Source: Rhizobium sp. P32RR-XVIII | GTDB taxonomy: Bacteria; Pseudomonadota; Alphaproteobacteria; Rhizobiales; Rhizobiaceae | Length of the DNA: 64,000 bases | Direction: 5' to 3' | NCBI RefSeq assembly: GCF_012641395.1 | Contig: NZ_JABAIH010000016.1 | Span: forward strand, 34,439-98,438 | In this document: positions 17,904 through 26,849 of the stretch, one piece after another | Layout of the letters: each line of letters opens with the position of its first letter | How positions within the stretch are numbered: the first letter of the stretch is position 1 | Program-made: the position numbers and the translations under genes | The notes under the pieces: model-generated | Database searches by the model: none | The model's input: only the letters and a program-made list of their open reading frames with translations | Told to the model about the DNA's origin: nothing

Positions 17904-18074
17904 GTGATAGGCAGTAGTCCGATGTTGCGTGGCCTGGCTGGCTTCGATCGCAATGGGCTCCGTCACGACATTCCAGCGGGGCTTTCAATTGCCGCCGTCG
18001 GATTGCCGAGCGCCATCGCCTATTCCAGAAAGCGCCCTCTCGAGATCTACCCCACGAACCACGGCTACATTGCC
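17904..18074 (+). pseudogene. SulP-family transporter, N-terminal stump
   Basis: The first about 45 codons resemble the start of SulP anion transporters (LRHDIPAGLSIAAVGLPSAIAY, the first membrane helix). Similarity then breaks and an IS5 relic begins at about 18075. Only one of some eleven helices is left, so it cannot be functional. Confidence 0.65.
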
Positions 18075-18365
18075 CTTACAGGGCTTTGGTGCAGGGATCG
18101 GGACTTGAATGGATGCCGGTCTTTGATGGAGCTGTCTACGCGGTAGTTGCTTTGCAGCGGACGGATTTCGGGCGTGCGCAGGCGAGCATGCGGTTGAGCA
18201 CGGCGCAGGCGATGGCAACTTCTGTCTGTTGGGCGTGAAACGAGCGGGCCCGCAGGCGCCGACCGATGATGGCTTTGTACCGTCCGTTTGCGGTCTCGAC
18301 GAGAGATCGTCTGACGACCTGTTCGCTCTGATAACGGCTCTCGGCTGGGCGGTTGACCAACCCTC
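18075..18365 (-). mobile_element. IS5-family relic with transposase C-terminus
   Basis: The minus strand encodes the C-terminal about 75 residues of an IS5-type (IS427-like) transposase: RRSLVETANGRYKAIIGRRL, then the AQQTEVAIACAVLNRML segment that holds the family's end motif. The rest of the element is absent. The same segment is present, more complete, at 48.3-49.3 kb in a different subtype. It interrupts the SulP stump. Confidence 0.75.
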
Positions 18366-18579
18366 ATTCGCGCCGCGGGCGGATCATCTCGTTCACCTGA
18401 TTACGAGCGCCATCCTGACAAATCCGCCTGGCAACGATGTTAAAAAGGGAACGCGTTGAAACAGATCGGTTTCGGATGGCAGCAATGCGCCCTCATCTCG
18501 CCCGTTGACTACACGCAGCTCCCCATTTCAAACCTGACTTCCTCCACCAACGCTGGCAATGCGCGGAGATGGGTTTCAG

Positions 18580-18764
18580 GAATATTCAGTGAAGGACCGA
18601 ATTGACGCAGCGCATGATTACGGGTGAACCTGAAAGCTGAAATCGAAATAATGGCGTTGCATGACAAGCTGAATCAGATGCGCTCAACTGAATTGAAAGC
18701 GCTTGTAGAAAAGCAGCTGCAGCAAATCGACCTCCTTGCCAAACTTGTCGTCGGCCCTGGCTAA
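18580..18764 (+). pseudogene. DUF1003 membrane protein, C-terminal relic
   Basis: One frame ends KDRIDAAHDY at about 18619. The adjacent frame continues VNLKAEIEIMALHDKL at 18624 and runs to a stop at 18764. Joined by one missing base this is the C-terminus of a DUF1003 protein, whose normal sequence runs DY-x-VNLKAELEI. The transmembrane N-terminal part is missing. The space from 18366 to 18580 shows nothing else. Confidence 0.55.
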
Positions 18765-18902
18765 GCATCTTATCTGTGACCGATCAAGCTGCTGATCTGC
18801 TTGAATTGGCAGTCGGCTCTTACTATATCTCATACTATGGCGATGCTTTTGTGCAGGGTTTCCAGTCGCTGCCAAGAACGCCCCGACCGAAAGGAGGACG
18901 TG

Positions 18903-19424
18903 ATGTCTTCCGCAATTACCACCCAAAATCTGACTGACGACAACATGAACATGCTGCATGGCGTTTTGAGCGATGCCGGCTATACGGACGATATACTTCT
19001 TACACAGCCTCAGGGCTTCAACCTCGCAACCAAGCTGATGATCCGCCTCTTTAGAGAGGGAATGACGGCTCCCGCCGACCTTACCATCCAGCTTGATCGA
19101 CACTTCGGGATACCCGAGGAAGAGGCCGCTGCTTACGCCGGTCCACTTCCTCGCTTTGCAATCCAAGGTCTTCCGGCAGACCTTCGTCGTACGGTATTGC
19201 CGGGCAAGGGTATTTCCACAGTGACCGACGAAAGCAAAACAAGCCACTGGCAAGCCAGACATTCGGGTTCGCTGGCGCCCAAGACTGGCAAGTACCTTGG
19301 GGACAACCCATACAATCCCAAGAATGATCCTGTGCACTTCACGCTCTGGAGAGAAGCCTACTTCAAGGCACAGAACCAGATCGATCGATTCAAGCAAGAA
19401 GACGGTGGATATCGCAGCTTGTAA
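18903..19424 (+). CDS. Conserved hypothetical protein, paralogue of 27150..27659
   Basis: A 173-residue soluble protein. The start ATG 18903 has a strong site (AAAGGAGGACGTG). I do not recognise a family. It is about 80% identical by eye to the protein at 27150..27659. The most constant parts are QNLTDDNMNMLHGVL at the N-terminus, FNLATKLMIRLFREGMTAPA, and a C-terminal block with KTSHWQARHSGS and NPYNPKNDPVHFTLWREAY. The variable parts are a short linker and the middle, so two gene copies are under selection or duplicated recently. The helical, lysine- and glutamine-rich tail could bind nucleic acid or protein, but no function can be assigned. Confidence 0.75.
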   Translation: MSSAITTQNLTDDNMNMLHGVLSDAGYTDDILLTQPQGFNLATKLMIRLFREGMTAPADLTIQLDRHFGIPEEEAAAYAGPLPRFAIQGLPADLRRTVLPGKGISTVTDESKTSHWQARHSGSLAPKTGKYLGDNPYNPKNDPVHFTLWREAYFKAQNQIDRFKQEDGGYRSL

Positions 19425-19636
19425 CCACCTGCGCCATCCACAGGGAACCCGACTTATGACAATTCCGCTCCATCACGGAAAGCGCGCGGTCCTCTGGATC
19501 AGATTGCCCCGCATCCGCAAGGCTTTTTAGCCTACGGTAGCGGGCTGGAACGCACTGCCCGTTCGCTCGATACTTCGGTGGATTGCGCATATTGCCTCTC
19601 CTACCAGCGCATCCCGCCATCGGTTCTGACGACCTG

Positions 19637-19677
19637 ACCCCGCAACCACTCTCCACCGACAGGCGGGGTTCTTTTTC
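19637..19677 (+). terminator. Intrinsic terminator
   Basis: ACCCCGC (19637..19643) pairs with GCGGGGT (19663..19669), followed at once by TCTTTTTCT. It lies about 210 bp after the gene at 18903 and is the likely end of that transcript. Confidence 0.6.
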
Positions 19678-19726
19678 TCCGTACGCTAGCGGACTGGAAC
19701 ACCGACAGACTCACTTCGTTAAAACT

Positions 19727-19799
19727 GTGGCCGCGCGGCAGTGTTCCAGACCCTCAACTACCAGCGATGATGCGCACCATCCTGGTACCGCGCGGCCAC
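19727..19799. ncRNA. Structured element upstream of 19849 gene
   Basis: A 12-bp perfect pairing GTGGCCGCGCGG (19727..19738) with CCGCGCGGCCAC (19788..19799) encloses an inner pairing TACCAG (19759..19764) with CTGGTA (19782..19787) that stacks directly on its 3' arm. A run of seven T follows at about 19828. It could be a small RNA, a leader attenuator for the next gene, or just an IS-derived hairpin. Confidence 0.35.
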
Positions 19800-19848
19800 C
19801 ATATCCCGAAACCTGTTCTGTTCTTGTAGGGCTTTTTTTGGGAGGATT

Positions 19849-20205
19849 GTGAGCCGACTTGACGAAACCAAAGCCGCCATTGTGGAACGCCTGAGGGCCC
19901 TTCGGGCTGCCCCTCAGTACCCGATCGATCTGTACGATATCTGCGTACTGCTTAGGGCCGCTTGGTTCACGCCGGACGAGCTTCACGTCCCCTTGACAAG
20001 TCGCGAGCAGGAGGCAGTCATCGAACTGATCAAGGGCAATAGGCTGCTCGTCACGAACCCCTTGGCGTGATCCTATGGACGCACCGGCACGGAATGGGGC
20101 TGCTATGGCTTCGAGGAAAGCAGCGCGATTACGCTCTGGTATCGGCTGAAGCATCAGCCGCTGAACTATCGCGGGCTGCCTCCGCATGGCGGGATGGCGC
20201 GATGA
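19849..20205 (+). pseudogene. Small hypothetical gene split by an in-frame TGA
   Basis: The frame starts at GTG 19849 (GGGAGGATT upstream) and gives 73 residues, then a TGA at 20068..20070. The same frame reopens as YGRTGTEWGCYGFEESSAIT to about residue 119, ending at 20205 in an ATGA overlap with the nuclease gene. The second part is matched by a relic at 35660..35817, so it was once coding. Whether the TGA is a nonsense mutation, a readthrough site, or the boundary between two genes is open. Function unknown. Confidence 0.45.
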
Positions 20206-20578
20206 TTGCCGAGCTGATTGTCTGTGCTTCGATGGTCGCCGTCGACGGCGACACGGTGAAGTGCCTGTTGCGCAGTCAGATTATGAGGCTTCTTGGGGAA
20301 GGTGTTCCTTTCGTCTCCGGGATAGACACGCCGGAGATCGGATCGCACGCGGAGTGCATCAAGGAACGGAAGCTGGCGTTAATCGCCAAGGGAAGGCTGA
20401 AAGAGCTTTTAGCTGAAAAGGGCTTACGGATCGAATGGAGCGTCGCGATCAACAAGACGCCGTCACACCGGCCTCTGGTGAATATCTATCGGGGCAATGA
20501 TAAATCGGCAAGACGTTGTTCAAGGAAGGCTTCGCTCGAGAGTGGCGGCCGGGGCATAGAAACGACTGGTGCGATTGA
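20202..20578 (+). pseudogene. Staphylococcal-nuclease-like gene, frameshifted
   Basis: Begins at ATG 20202 with a hydrophobic start and the SNase landmarks AVDGDTVKC and VSGIDTPEIG, then KERKLALIAKGRLKELL. After the codon for GND at about 20503 the frame is lost, and the adjacent frame carries the normal C-terminus (LFKEGFAREWRPGHRNDWC) to a stop at 20578. One indel therefore separates the halves. A second, more damaged copy lies at 35291..35472. Exported nucleases of this type are common in rhizobial and phage regions. Confidence 0.65.
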
Positions 20579-21279
20579 CTCTAGAAACCTTTGTGGGAGG
20601 GTGGGCCGATCGCAATGGTCCGGCGCGGCCCAGCCATGACCCCAGAACGATTTTCAGAATGCCTCCTGCATATCCGATGGACGAGCCGGGTCTAAGCGAC
20701 ACCCCGCCACCCGCAGAGAGATCGTCAGGGCAGGATCGCCCACATAATTGTGCCGAAAATGACTATGAAGCAGATTGGTACGCTAAGGAACCGGAGCATA
20801 CCGATGTTGGTGTTGAGGCGCCCGACCCAGGCGAACCACCAGCCTGGCCCCTGATTTTCATCCTGCATGAGATCACTCCCATTTCTAGATCTGATCAGGA
20901 GACCGAACTCCGTCGGAGAATAACTGTTCCGCCCTTCTCACTGGCAAGGGCGCGGCAACCCCGTCGCCCGTGACGCATGTGACGAGGCCAAGCAATGAGG
21001 CTAAACCGGCGGGCTATCTCAATGCCTATCGCAACGGCTGTGTTCGATATCCTAGTGGTGATCCTGTTGCCTTGGTCGATCCTAGGCAAACTGCCCTCGC
21101 CACCGCTTCCAAGGTGGTAAAGCCAACCACGGTCGAAGAGTATCGCTTGCATACGTGGACGCATGGAGGCATCTGCGATGATTGCGGATGCACATATTGA
21201 GGCCTGTCACGCGTCGATCCATGCCCCGGCACCACTACCCTCCAACCCCCCGGCATGCCCGCCTCGGGCACCTTCAGAA
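20579..21279. other. Region without a recognisable gene
   Basis: An open plus-strand frame at 20569..20973 is proline- and glutamate-rich and has no good start site. Another at 20970..21200 ends HTWTHGGICDDCGCTY, a possible metal-binding Cys cluster, but lacks any family resemblance. I do not call either as a gene. Confidence 0.3.
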
Positions 21280-21385
21280 TGCCGATAATCTGTTCGTCCG
21301 TGAGACGGTTGCGCTTCATGCTCTGGTCCTCTCAATGGGCCAGAGCTTACTTCAAACTGGATTATTTCAACGGGGCAAGGTCACG
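21280..21385 (-). mobile_element. IS3-family left-end relic
   Basis: The minus strand encodes the first 16 residues of an IS3 OrfA (MKRNRLTDEQIIGILK) starting at 21319, preceded by about 65 bp of typical IS3 left-end sequence; similarity stops after residue 16. The remainder of the element is absent. Confidence 0.6.
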
Positions 21386-21732
21386 CGCTACACATAGGAA
21401 GGTTCTACCTGCGAAAAGCATCGTGCGGCGACATTTTGCCGATTGTGGAGACAACACCCTGCTCCTGGCATCCGGATAGCTCAATCAGACTACGACGCTG
21501 AGTTACAACCAATCGAACTACGCTGTCGCCTTGCGTGCTCGCAACGGCGAAGAATGCGAATGACCAAGCAACCTTGACTGACCGGATTCGATTAGACAAC
21601 CACTCCCTGGGACGTCATCGCATCGTCGCGCCGCCTAGCCGAAGATCTGAGGGTAGAAGGGGATCTAGGTAAAAGATTTTTCGCAATCCAGGCTGAGCGC
21701 CCTATGTTCTTGTCTTGAAGAAGGAGAAGGAG

Positions 21733-21957
21733 ATGGAACATCTGAAGGAGTTTGCATCGAGCACCAATGGTGATCGATGGTTCTTAGGAACGGACGACGT
21801 TACTAATAGTGAATTCGTCCTTCACCGTGGTAACCCACCGTCGGGTGGCCATGAAACGACGATGGCTCTCACAGCATTTTTCGATCGGCGGCCATTTGGT
21901 CCCGAACGCGATGCGTTGATCATGTTGCTCGCTGACCGTACGGGCAGCCCACGGTGA
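21733..21957 (+). CDS. Small hypothetical protein
   Basis: 74 residues, ATG 21733 with AAGGAGAAGGAG upstream. An alternative TTG start 18 bp earlier would add six residues. The sequence GDRWFLGTD, FVLHRGNPPSGG and LTAFFDRRPFGPERDALI looks like a compact globular protein. No family recognised. The gap 21386..21732 before it shows nothing. Confidence 0.5.
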   Translation: MEHLKEFASSTNGDRWFLGTDDVTNSEFVLHRGNPPSGGHETTMALTAFFDRRPFGPERDALIMLLADRTGSPR

Positions 21958-22050
21958 AAGCGGTCAAACCCCTATCAAGCCGGCCGAATGCGGGTGCTTA
22001 GTACTTTGCCGCGGAATAGTAGGGGGAGCGCTGCTCACATTGCGGCGGCT

Positions 22051-22131
22051 ATGAGGGATGACGCCGTACGCATCGTTCTTATCGTGCTCTGCCTCATTGG
22101 CATTGCGGCACTGCTTTATGCGTACCGGTAG
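22051..22131 (+). CDS. 26-residue single-helix membrane peptide
   Basis: A tiny frame from ATG 22051 to TAG 22131: a charged N-terminus (MRDDAVR) then one hydrophobic helix (IVLIVLCLIGIAALLYAY) and a terminal Arg. The ribosome site is weak. It is supported by a matching 29-residue peptide at 30992..31081: both sit on the plus strand and run directly into the 3' end of a convergent 66-residue gene. See findings. Confidence 0.4.
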   Translation: MRDDAVRIVLIVLCLIGIAALLYAYR

Positions 22132-22142
22132 GAACAGTTTTC

Positions 22143-22343
22143 TCATTCGACCCAATCGAGGTTTCGGGCACGCCAAACGTCTTTCACTTTGGCCTCGATG
22201 TCTTCGATTGAGAGATTATCAAAGTTGGACCAAATGGTCACAGCCATGGCTTTGACGTCTGTCGGTCGACCTCTGTTTTGTTCGGCCCGGTCGGCAAGCG
22301 CGTTGATCTCCAGCATAAGCAGTTCATCGTCTTTTTCGCTCAT
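22143..22343 (-). CDS. 66-residue hypothetical protein, paralogue of 31136..31336
   Basis: A soluble acidic helical protein. Start ATG 22343 follows TTGGGAGGACCAG. It aligns along its whole length with the 66-residue protein at 31136: MSEKDDELLMLEINALADRA against MSKDEDALLADQINGAADKA, and KVKDVWRARNLDWVE against KMKDAWRARKLYWAS. The WRAR motif near the C-terminus is invariant. It converges on the micro-peptide at 22051. No known family; an immunity or adaptor role for the membrane peptide is speculative. Confidence 0.65.
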   Translation of the reverse strand: MSEKDDELLMLEINALADRAEQNRGRPTDVKAMAVTIWSNFDNLSIEDIEAKVKDVWRARNLDWVE

Positions 22344-22358
22344 CTGGTCCTCCCAAGG

Positions 22359-22604
22359 TTAGCCCAAGGCCAGTCCGGGGCATTTCTCTATTCGGGTCGG
22401 TTGAATCCGGCTTACGTCGCCGAGGAATATAGTGGACTGTTGCCCCCTGACCGGTCTTCCACCCAATGCCGTGACTTCCTCTGTGAGGATATAGCCGACA
22501 CTCTGAAGTGTGTTTGGCAAATCGGCCATCGAACGACTGTCTTCGATCGTGAGATGTCCGACCTGTTCAACCGAGTGTCTCAAATAGACGGCGTATCTAG
22601 CCAT
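22359..22604 (-). CDS. Small hypothetical protein
   Basis: 81 residues. ATG 22604 (AAAGGAAACCCAC upstream) is chosen over an upstream in-frame ATG at 22628. The peptide MARYAVYLRHSVEQVGHLTI reads like a small beta-alpha protein, perhaps an ACT- or YCII-like fold, but I cannot assign it. It is transcribed toward and just upstream of the 66-residue gene and may be in one operon with it. Confidence 0.5.
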   Translation of the reverse strand: MARYAVYLRHSVEQVGHLTIEDSRSMADLPNTLQSVGYILTEEVTALGGRPVRGQQSTIFLGDVSRIQPTRIEKCPGLALG

Positions 22605-22817
22605 GTGGGTTTCCTTTTTTGGTTGCATCGACAGATAACGATGAACGCCAACGAGGCGCAGTGCAGTTTAACAGCATTGCCAATGCTAGGTTATTCCACG
22701 GCATCAGGCTTGTCCCCGGCAACAGGGCAATGGCCACACTCGTGAGGTGGAGAGCCGCGCTGCCGCTCCGGGGTTAGCCACCCTTCATACACGGCGTGAA
22801 AGTGGATCAGCCGAGTT

Positions 22818-23051
22818 TTACCGCTTCGATTTAGAGCGGCGCCGGGAAAAGCTGCAGTTTGGTGACGTAGTCATGTGTTTGAACCGCGGTTCGTCATCAA
22901 GGCTGTCGTAGGGCCTGACGTACCGACCGCATTCAGCGCAAGGGTAGACTGAACCACGTCGGTAAAGAGCGTCATTGATGTGACAATCCTCAAGCCGGCC
23001 CCTCAGGTTTCGCGGCTTTGCCATGACGATCTTCGCCATCCATCCCTCCAT
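22818..23051 (-). CDS. Small Cys-containing hypothetical protein
   Basis: 77 residues from ATG 23051, or 73 from ATG 23039. YPCAECGRYVRPYD gives a CxxC pair, and a C-terminal cysteine and histidine (KHMTTSPNC) follow, so a single zinc knuckle is possible. It ends in a basic tail (SRRRSKSKR), consistent with nucleic-acid contact. No family recognised. Region 22605..22817 shows nothing. Confidence 0.4.
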   Translation of the reverse strand: MEGWMAKIVMAKPRNLRGRLEDCHINDALYRRGSVYPCAECGRYVRPYDSLDDEPRFKHMTTSPNCSFSRRRSKSKR

Positions 23052-23174
23052 TGGTGACCCATGCCAGTCCTAAAAACGCACTGCATAATCAGTTTGTTCA
23101 GGCTGCAGGCCAGAGGCAAGAGGGCGTAGTGCAATGGCCGGAGATCGCCGAGGTCGAGGAAGACTGGAAAATGG

Positions 23175-23465
23175 ATGCTAAGCCAGCAGGCCGATGCTGA
23201 TGCCAACGCGAAGGCGCTCGATGCCAAGCTCAAGCAGGACGCTTTCGCCCGCGATACGCAGATCAAGGGCCAGCTTGCCGATCATGACGCCGAGATGCGG
23301 ACGTACGAGGCATCGGAAAAGGTCCGGGCGATCCTGCTGGAAAGCCAACAGCGCGCCAAAACGCGCGCTCAGGAGATGCAACTTCGCGAGCTCGATATCC
23401 GCAAGAAGCAGTTGGAAGTCGAGAAGATGGACGGCCAGATCGATGCTCAGGCGCAGAAGCGAACA
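23175..23465 (+). pseudogene. Phage-like coiled-coil protein, truncated
   Basis: About 95 residues of a highly charged coiled coil (KLKQDAFARDTQIKGQLADH, later KKQLEVEKMDGQIDAQAQK), the style of phage portal or scaffold accessory proteins of rhizobial prophages. Similarity to anything phage-like ends where the ISL3 relic begins at about 23465, so the C-terminus is lost. Confidence 0.4.
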
Positions 23466-24312
23466 AGCTTGCGGCTATGGCCAGTTTGCCTCACGATTTG
23501 CCTGATTGAGATCCCCTTTTTCGACAGTTCCAGGATAACCTTATTCGTCTCCTGGCAACGCAGATATCCCTCGTACTGCAGCCTTTCGGCATAGGTCAGA
23601 AGCTTGGGATCTACTATATTGCTGCCCACCGTCCGTCTGATCTGGCGCATAGCCTTGCTAACAGCATCGAGAAACGCTCGGCTCGAGTTTTCCATGAGGT
23701 GCCAACGGTCTGCAACTTGGTCAGCATGCGGCAAAGCCTTGGCGATCGCCTCGCCATATCCGCCGCCTCGATCGCGAGCGACGATTGATATAGACGGGCG
23801 CTCGGCGAGCCAAGCCCGAGAAGTATCCAGCGCGCAATCCGGCAACAGAGTGACGGGTCTGCGGCGCTCCAGGTCGCAAACAATCGTTCCGTAGGTTTGG
23901 CCGCGCCGAAAGGCAAAATCATCGATGCCGATGACAGTCAGTTCGTCACTCCGTTGGACGACACGCCGACGAACCACCCGCAACAGCGTATCGTTACTAA
24001 CCGGCATCATAAGGCGGTTGGCGAAAGCTGCCGCTGGCCTGCCGCCTAGTGCGAGGCCAAGATGATGGATTATCGTCTCGAGTCTCTGCGTGCGCCGGCC
24101 GTAACGAGCTAAGACGCCATCATCAAATTGCTCGCAGAAAATGCGTCGCCGCACAGAACACCATCACACCAGAACCGACGCGCGAGGATAGTCAGTTCCA
24201 CACGCCGACCACCGAGCGGCAGGTCCGCTGGTCGACGCACATATCGGCTTTGAACTCTTCGGCCTTGTCGCCCGCAGTCTGGACAAAGACAAAAAGGCCG
24301 ACGCGATCGCAA
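23447..24312 (-). mobile_element. ISL3-family relic with frameshifted transposase
   Basis: The minus strand encodes an ISL3 transposase in two frames. The N-terminal zinc-binding part (LCPDCGRQGRRVQSRYVRRP, then ARRFWCDGVLCGD) runs from 24312 to about 24150. The DDE part (VIGIDDFAFRRGQTYGTIVCD, ADRWHLMENSSRAF) runs from 24154 to 23447. One indel separates them, and the C-terminal third is missing after GHSRKLVRFCA. The element is dead and truncated at its left side by junction with a phage-like gene. Confidence 0.75.
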
Positions 24313-24513
24313 CTGGATTTGAACGTTCGCTCCGACAACTTTGACCGCATCTACTGCAAAGCCGTCTGGCGCGAGGTTCGCGTGCTGAAATCAATGGCAC
24401 CTCCACTGATCCTCCAATGAATCAGCGAAAGCGTCATCTTCAACAGCAGCAAATGTGAGTCAGAGCCGAGAATTGACCCGCCTCTTAGGTATGTTTCGGG
24501 TCGGTGGTGGTGG

Positions 24514-25041
24514 TCAAGTTTTTGCTTTTCTCCTTTGCGGTTTTGGGTTCGTGCGCTGAGCTGTTTTTGAAGCGGAAGCTATCGTTTCCGGTTTCGAGGA
24601 TGTGTGGCAGTGATGGGTAAGCCGGTCGAGCAAGGCGGTGGTCATCTTGGCGTCGCCGAAGACGCTTGCCCATTCGCTGAAGCTCAAGTTGGTGGTGATG
24701 ATGACGCCGGTGCGCCCGTAGAGTTTGCTCAGTAGATGGAAGATCAATGCACCGCCTGATGCGCTGAATGGCAGGTATCCGAGTTCGTCGAGGATGACGA
24801 GATCGGAGTGGACCAGACGGCTGGCGATCTGGCCGGAGCGACCTTGGGCTTTCTCCTGCTCGAGCGCGTTGACCAGTTCGACGGTCGAGAAGAACCGAAC
24901 CCGCTTATGGTGATGCTCGATGGCCTGCACGCCGATCGCGGTGGCAACATGCGTCTTGCCCGTTCCAGGGCCGCCGACCAGGACGATATTGTTGGCCTCG
25001 TTGAGAAAGTCGCAGCGATGACCCTGCTCTAGCACGCGCGT
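24514..25041 (-). mobile_element. istB: IS21-family IstB fragment
   Basis: The C-terminal three quarters of an IstB helper ATPase: Walker A GGPGTGKTH, Walker B LVILDELGY, then TTNLSFSEWASVFGDAKMTT and the basic tail. IstA and the IstB N-terminus are missing. The frame continues without a break into a PerM-like stretch upstream (25042..25227), giving one 237-residue chimeric open frame. A second, shorter IstB tail of the same type is at 63562..63758. Confidence 0.8.
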
Positions 25042-25227
25042 TATTCCTTCGGCCAGATTCTTCATATCGTCGGCGAGCGCCGTCAGGAGGAAAGCAAACG
25101 GTGCGGCCACAACAGAGACCACCAGCACCGTCATAGCTGCGGCGGCAGCCGCCCGGTTGCCTCCCACAGCACGTTCACATCGGCGGTAGATAGGCCATGT
25201 CGAGAAACAAATCACTGCGGCCCACAT
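25042..25227 (-). pseudogene. AI-2E/PerM-type permease fragment fused to IstB
   Basis: About 62 residues (MWAAVICFSTWPIYRRCERA, then a helix AMTVLVVSVVAAPFAFLLTA) match the early transmembrane part of AI-2E/PerM family permeases, which have such a stretch after PFLSAI. Its own start is lost: the frame upstream closes just before PFLSAI. It is joined in frame to IstB at about 25041 by an IS21-linked deletion or insertion. Not functional as a permease. Confidence 0.6.
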
Positions 25228-25387
25228 TATTGCCGACAGGAAGGGTCAAAGGACGAGAGCCAGGGCGATTTTATGCGCCTGAGCTAATGTCGGGATAACT
25301 TACCAGCTTTATTCAGCGGCGCGGCACCCCGAACGTCATCCAGCATGTCTCCAGCTTCATGAAGCGGATGCACGCATGATCAGACAG

Positions 25388-25510
25388 CTAAAGGATGCTT
25401 CCGAACAGGACCGAATAGACAATCACGGCAATCGCCAGCGTGAAGGCAAGCGATACGAACAGGCGCGTGAAATCGTACGTGTAGAAGCGAGCGGGAATGA
25501 GGCTTTTCAT
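25388..25510 (-). CDS. 40-residue single-helix membrane protein
   Basis: ATG 25510 with GGAGGTCGCT upstream, stop 25388. MKSLIPARFYTYDFTRLF precedes one hydrophobic helix (VSLAFTLAIAVIVYSVLF). It resembles the 48-residue protein at 28286 in layout (short polar N-terminus with an RF.Y.DF motif, single C-terminal helix). The strong ribosome site supports translation. Role unknown. Confidence 0.55.
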   Translation of the reverse strand: MKSLIPARFYTYDFTRLFVSLAFTLAIAVIVYSVLFGSIL

Positions 25511-25734
25511 AGCGACCTCCTAATTCTTCGTTCTGGTTGATCTAACTACGCGGCATCCGCTGCGCTTCAGGATAGTGAGCGACTGCAACTCATGCTGACC
25601 TTGCCGAGGACGTCCACTGGAACTTGAATAGCGGCTATAATGCTGCTACCAGTTCGTCACGCTTCGCACGGTGGTCGTAGCCTTAAAACTTGCAAGGTCG
25701 GCGCTGCTGGAAGTAGCCATTCGCCGGCCGCAGT

Positions 25735-25905
25735 TCAACAGACGCCCGTACGCGCATCCACTCTGGCCGTCTCTGCGGCCAGAGTGCCGGTAGTGGTGGT
25801 GGTAATCCATCCAGCATTGAAACGTATGATCGGTGCGGCGATAAGCCCAACGACTAGACCAATCGCGTAGGGCTTTGTCCGTTCATGAATTTGATCGAGT
25901 GCCAT
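25735..25905 (-). CDS. Small membrane protein, probably C-terminally cut
   Basis: 56 residues from ATG 25905: MALDQIHERTKPYAIGLVVG opens with a short amphipathic part followed by one helix (IGLVVGLIAAPIIRF) and a Thr-rich stretch. It resembles a rhizobial small membrane family with MALxxLxxRTxPYxIGxVVG that normally continues about 50 residues further, so the stop at 25735 may be premature. The gap 25511..25734 shows nothing. Confidence 0.45.
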   Translation of the reverse strand: MALDQIHERTKPYAIGLVVGLIAAPIIRFNAGWITTTTTGTLAAETARVDARTGVC

Positions 25906-25939
25906 TATTTTATTCCCTCTAATCAGGTTGATTATTGGG

Positions 25940-26330
25940 ATCGTGGCGGGCCCGCGCTCGGACCAGGAAGCCAATGGGAGTCCGGATCTTTATACTGCGC
26001 TTTAAAAGACCCGATGTAAACAATCGCATAAACGTTCATTCAAAGAGGTATTCAAGTAATGATCATTGTACTGTTGGACCGAAATTAAACGTTCAATTGT
26101 CATCGATGTATATAAATGCCGAATACAAACGGCGAACATGTTTTCTGCAAACAGTTTTTCAACAATAAATCGTAGTAAAAACGGATTACTGATATGCAAA
26201 GATATGATCTTTTTTGAGGCAAGCTTGGCTTTTTGCTTCATCAGAGGCGGTATACCGTCAAACTCACCAGTTTCGATTCCGCATCTCCAAGTGCACGGCC
26301 GCGCCGCGCCACGGCGTTCCTGTCCAGTTC
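25940..26330. other. A+T-rich island, no gene seen
   Basis: About 26000..26240 is clearly poorer in G+C than its surroundings and uses many A- and T-ending triplets. The open minus-strand frame across it (26002..26385) has no start site or family resemblance. It may be foreign DNA or a promoter-rich spacer. Confidence 0.35.
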
Positions 26331-26615
26331 TTACGAGGGCGTCAGGGATACAGGCGGAAAGCGCGCGCCCACTGGCCCCTGACATGGCCGCCGTGTCTGG
26401 ACGTTGTCAACCGCGAAGGCTGGGGCGCGCCCACTGGCGACGCCGTGCCGATCGAGATCCAGAAGGCCCGGCTGAGATCGCTTTGCGTGTTGGAGTGTCC
26501 TCCATGAACCAGGACTTCCTCGCCTCCGGTCAGCTGAAGCGCGAGAAGGTCGGGCAGCTGGAGGTGGAATACCTGTACGTCAATACGTCGGCTGAGTCCG
26601 GCCGGTCCTCTTGAT
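26330..26615 (+). pseudogene. Phage DnaT-like/head-tail protein relic
   Basis: Frame-broken stretches resemble a small phage protein: GWGAPTGDAVPIEIQKA in one frame (about 26420..26470) and SGQLKREKVGQLEVEYLY in another (from ATG 26504). In intact relatives these follow each other within one protein. No full frame exists. Confidence 0.35.
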
Positions 26616-26693
26616 CGTGCAGGACATCACTGGCCCGCTGTTGCGCGCGCCGGTGCCGAGAATAGCCGGGTGGGGAGCGCATAACGGGTAGGA

Positions 26694-26849
26694 CTAGAAG
26701 ACTGCTAGGTATCTGAGCAGAAAAACGATGCCGGCGATGATCACGATGGCTTGGACGATCTGCCGGGTGCGGGCGTCGAGCGGAAGACGGTTGATGAGAT
26801 AAAGAGCCAGCACGATCACGAGGAAGATGATCAGAACAGACAAGCCCAC
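26694..26849 (-). CDS. Small two-helix membrane protein (Thivi_2564-like)
   Basis: 51 residues from GTG 26849 to TAG 26694. A first helix (LSVLIIFLVIVLALYLIN), a polar turn RLPLDARTRQIV, then a second helix (AIVIIAGIVFLLRYLAVF). The layout matches the Thivi_2564-type small membrane proteins found widely in proteobacteria and prophages. GGAG lies about 10 bp upstream. It was overlapped by a longer non-coding frame, hence easily missed. Confidence 0.6.
   Translation of the reverse strand: MGLSVLIIFLVIVLALYLINRLPLDARTRQIVQAIVIIAGIVFLLRYLAVF

Noticed and set aside
26002..26385. 127-codon minus-strand frame in the A+T-rich island
   Set aside because: No start site, no family resemblance, and it spans a sharp composition boundary.
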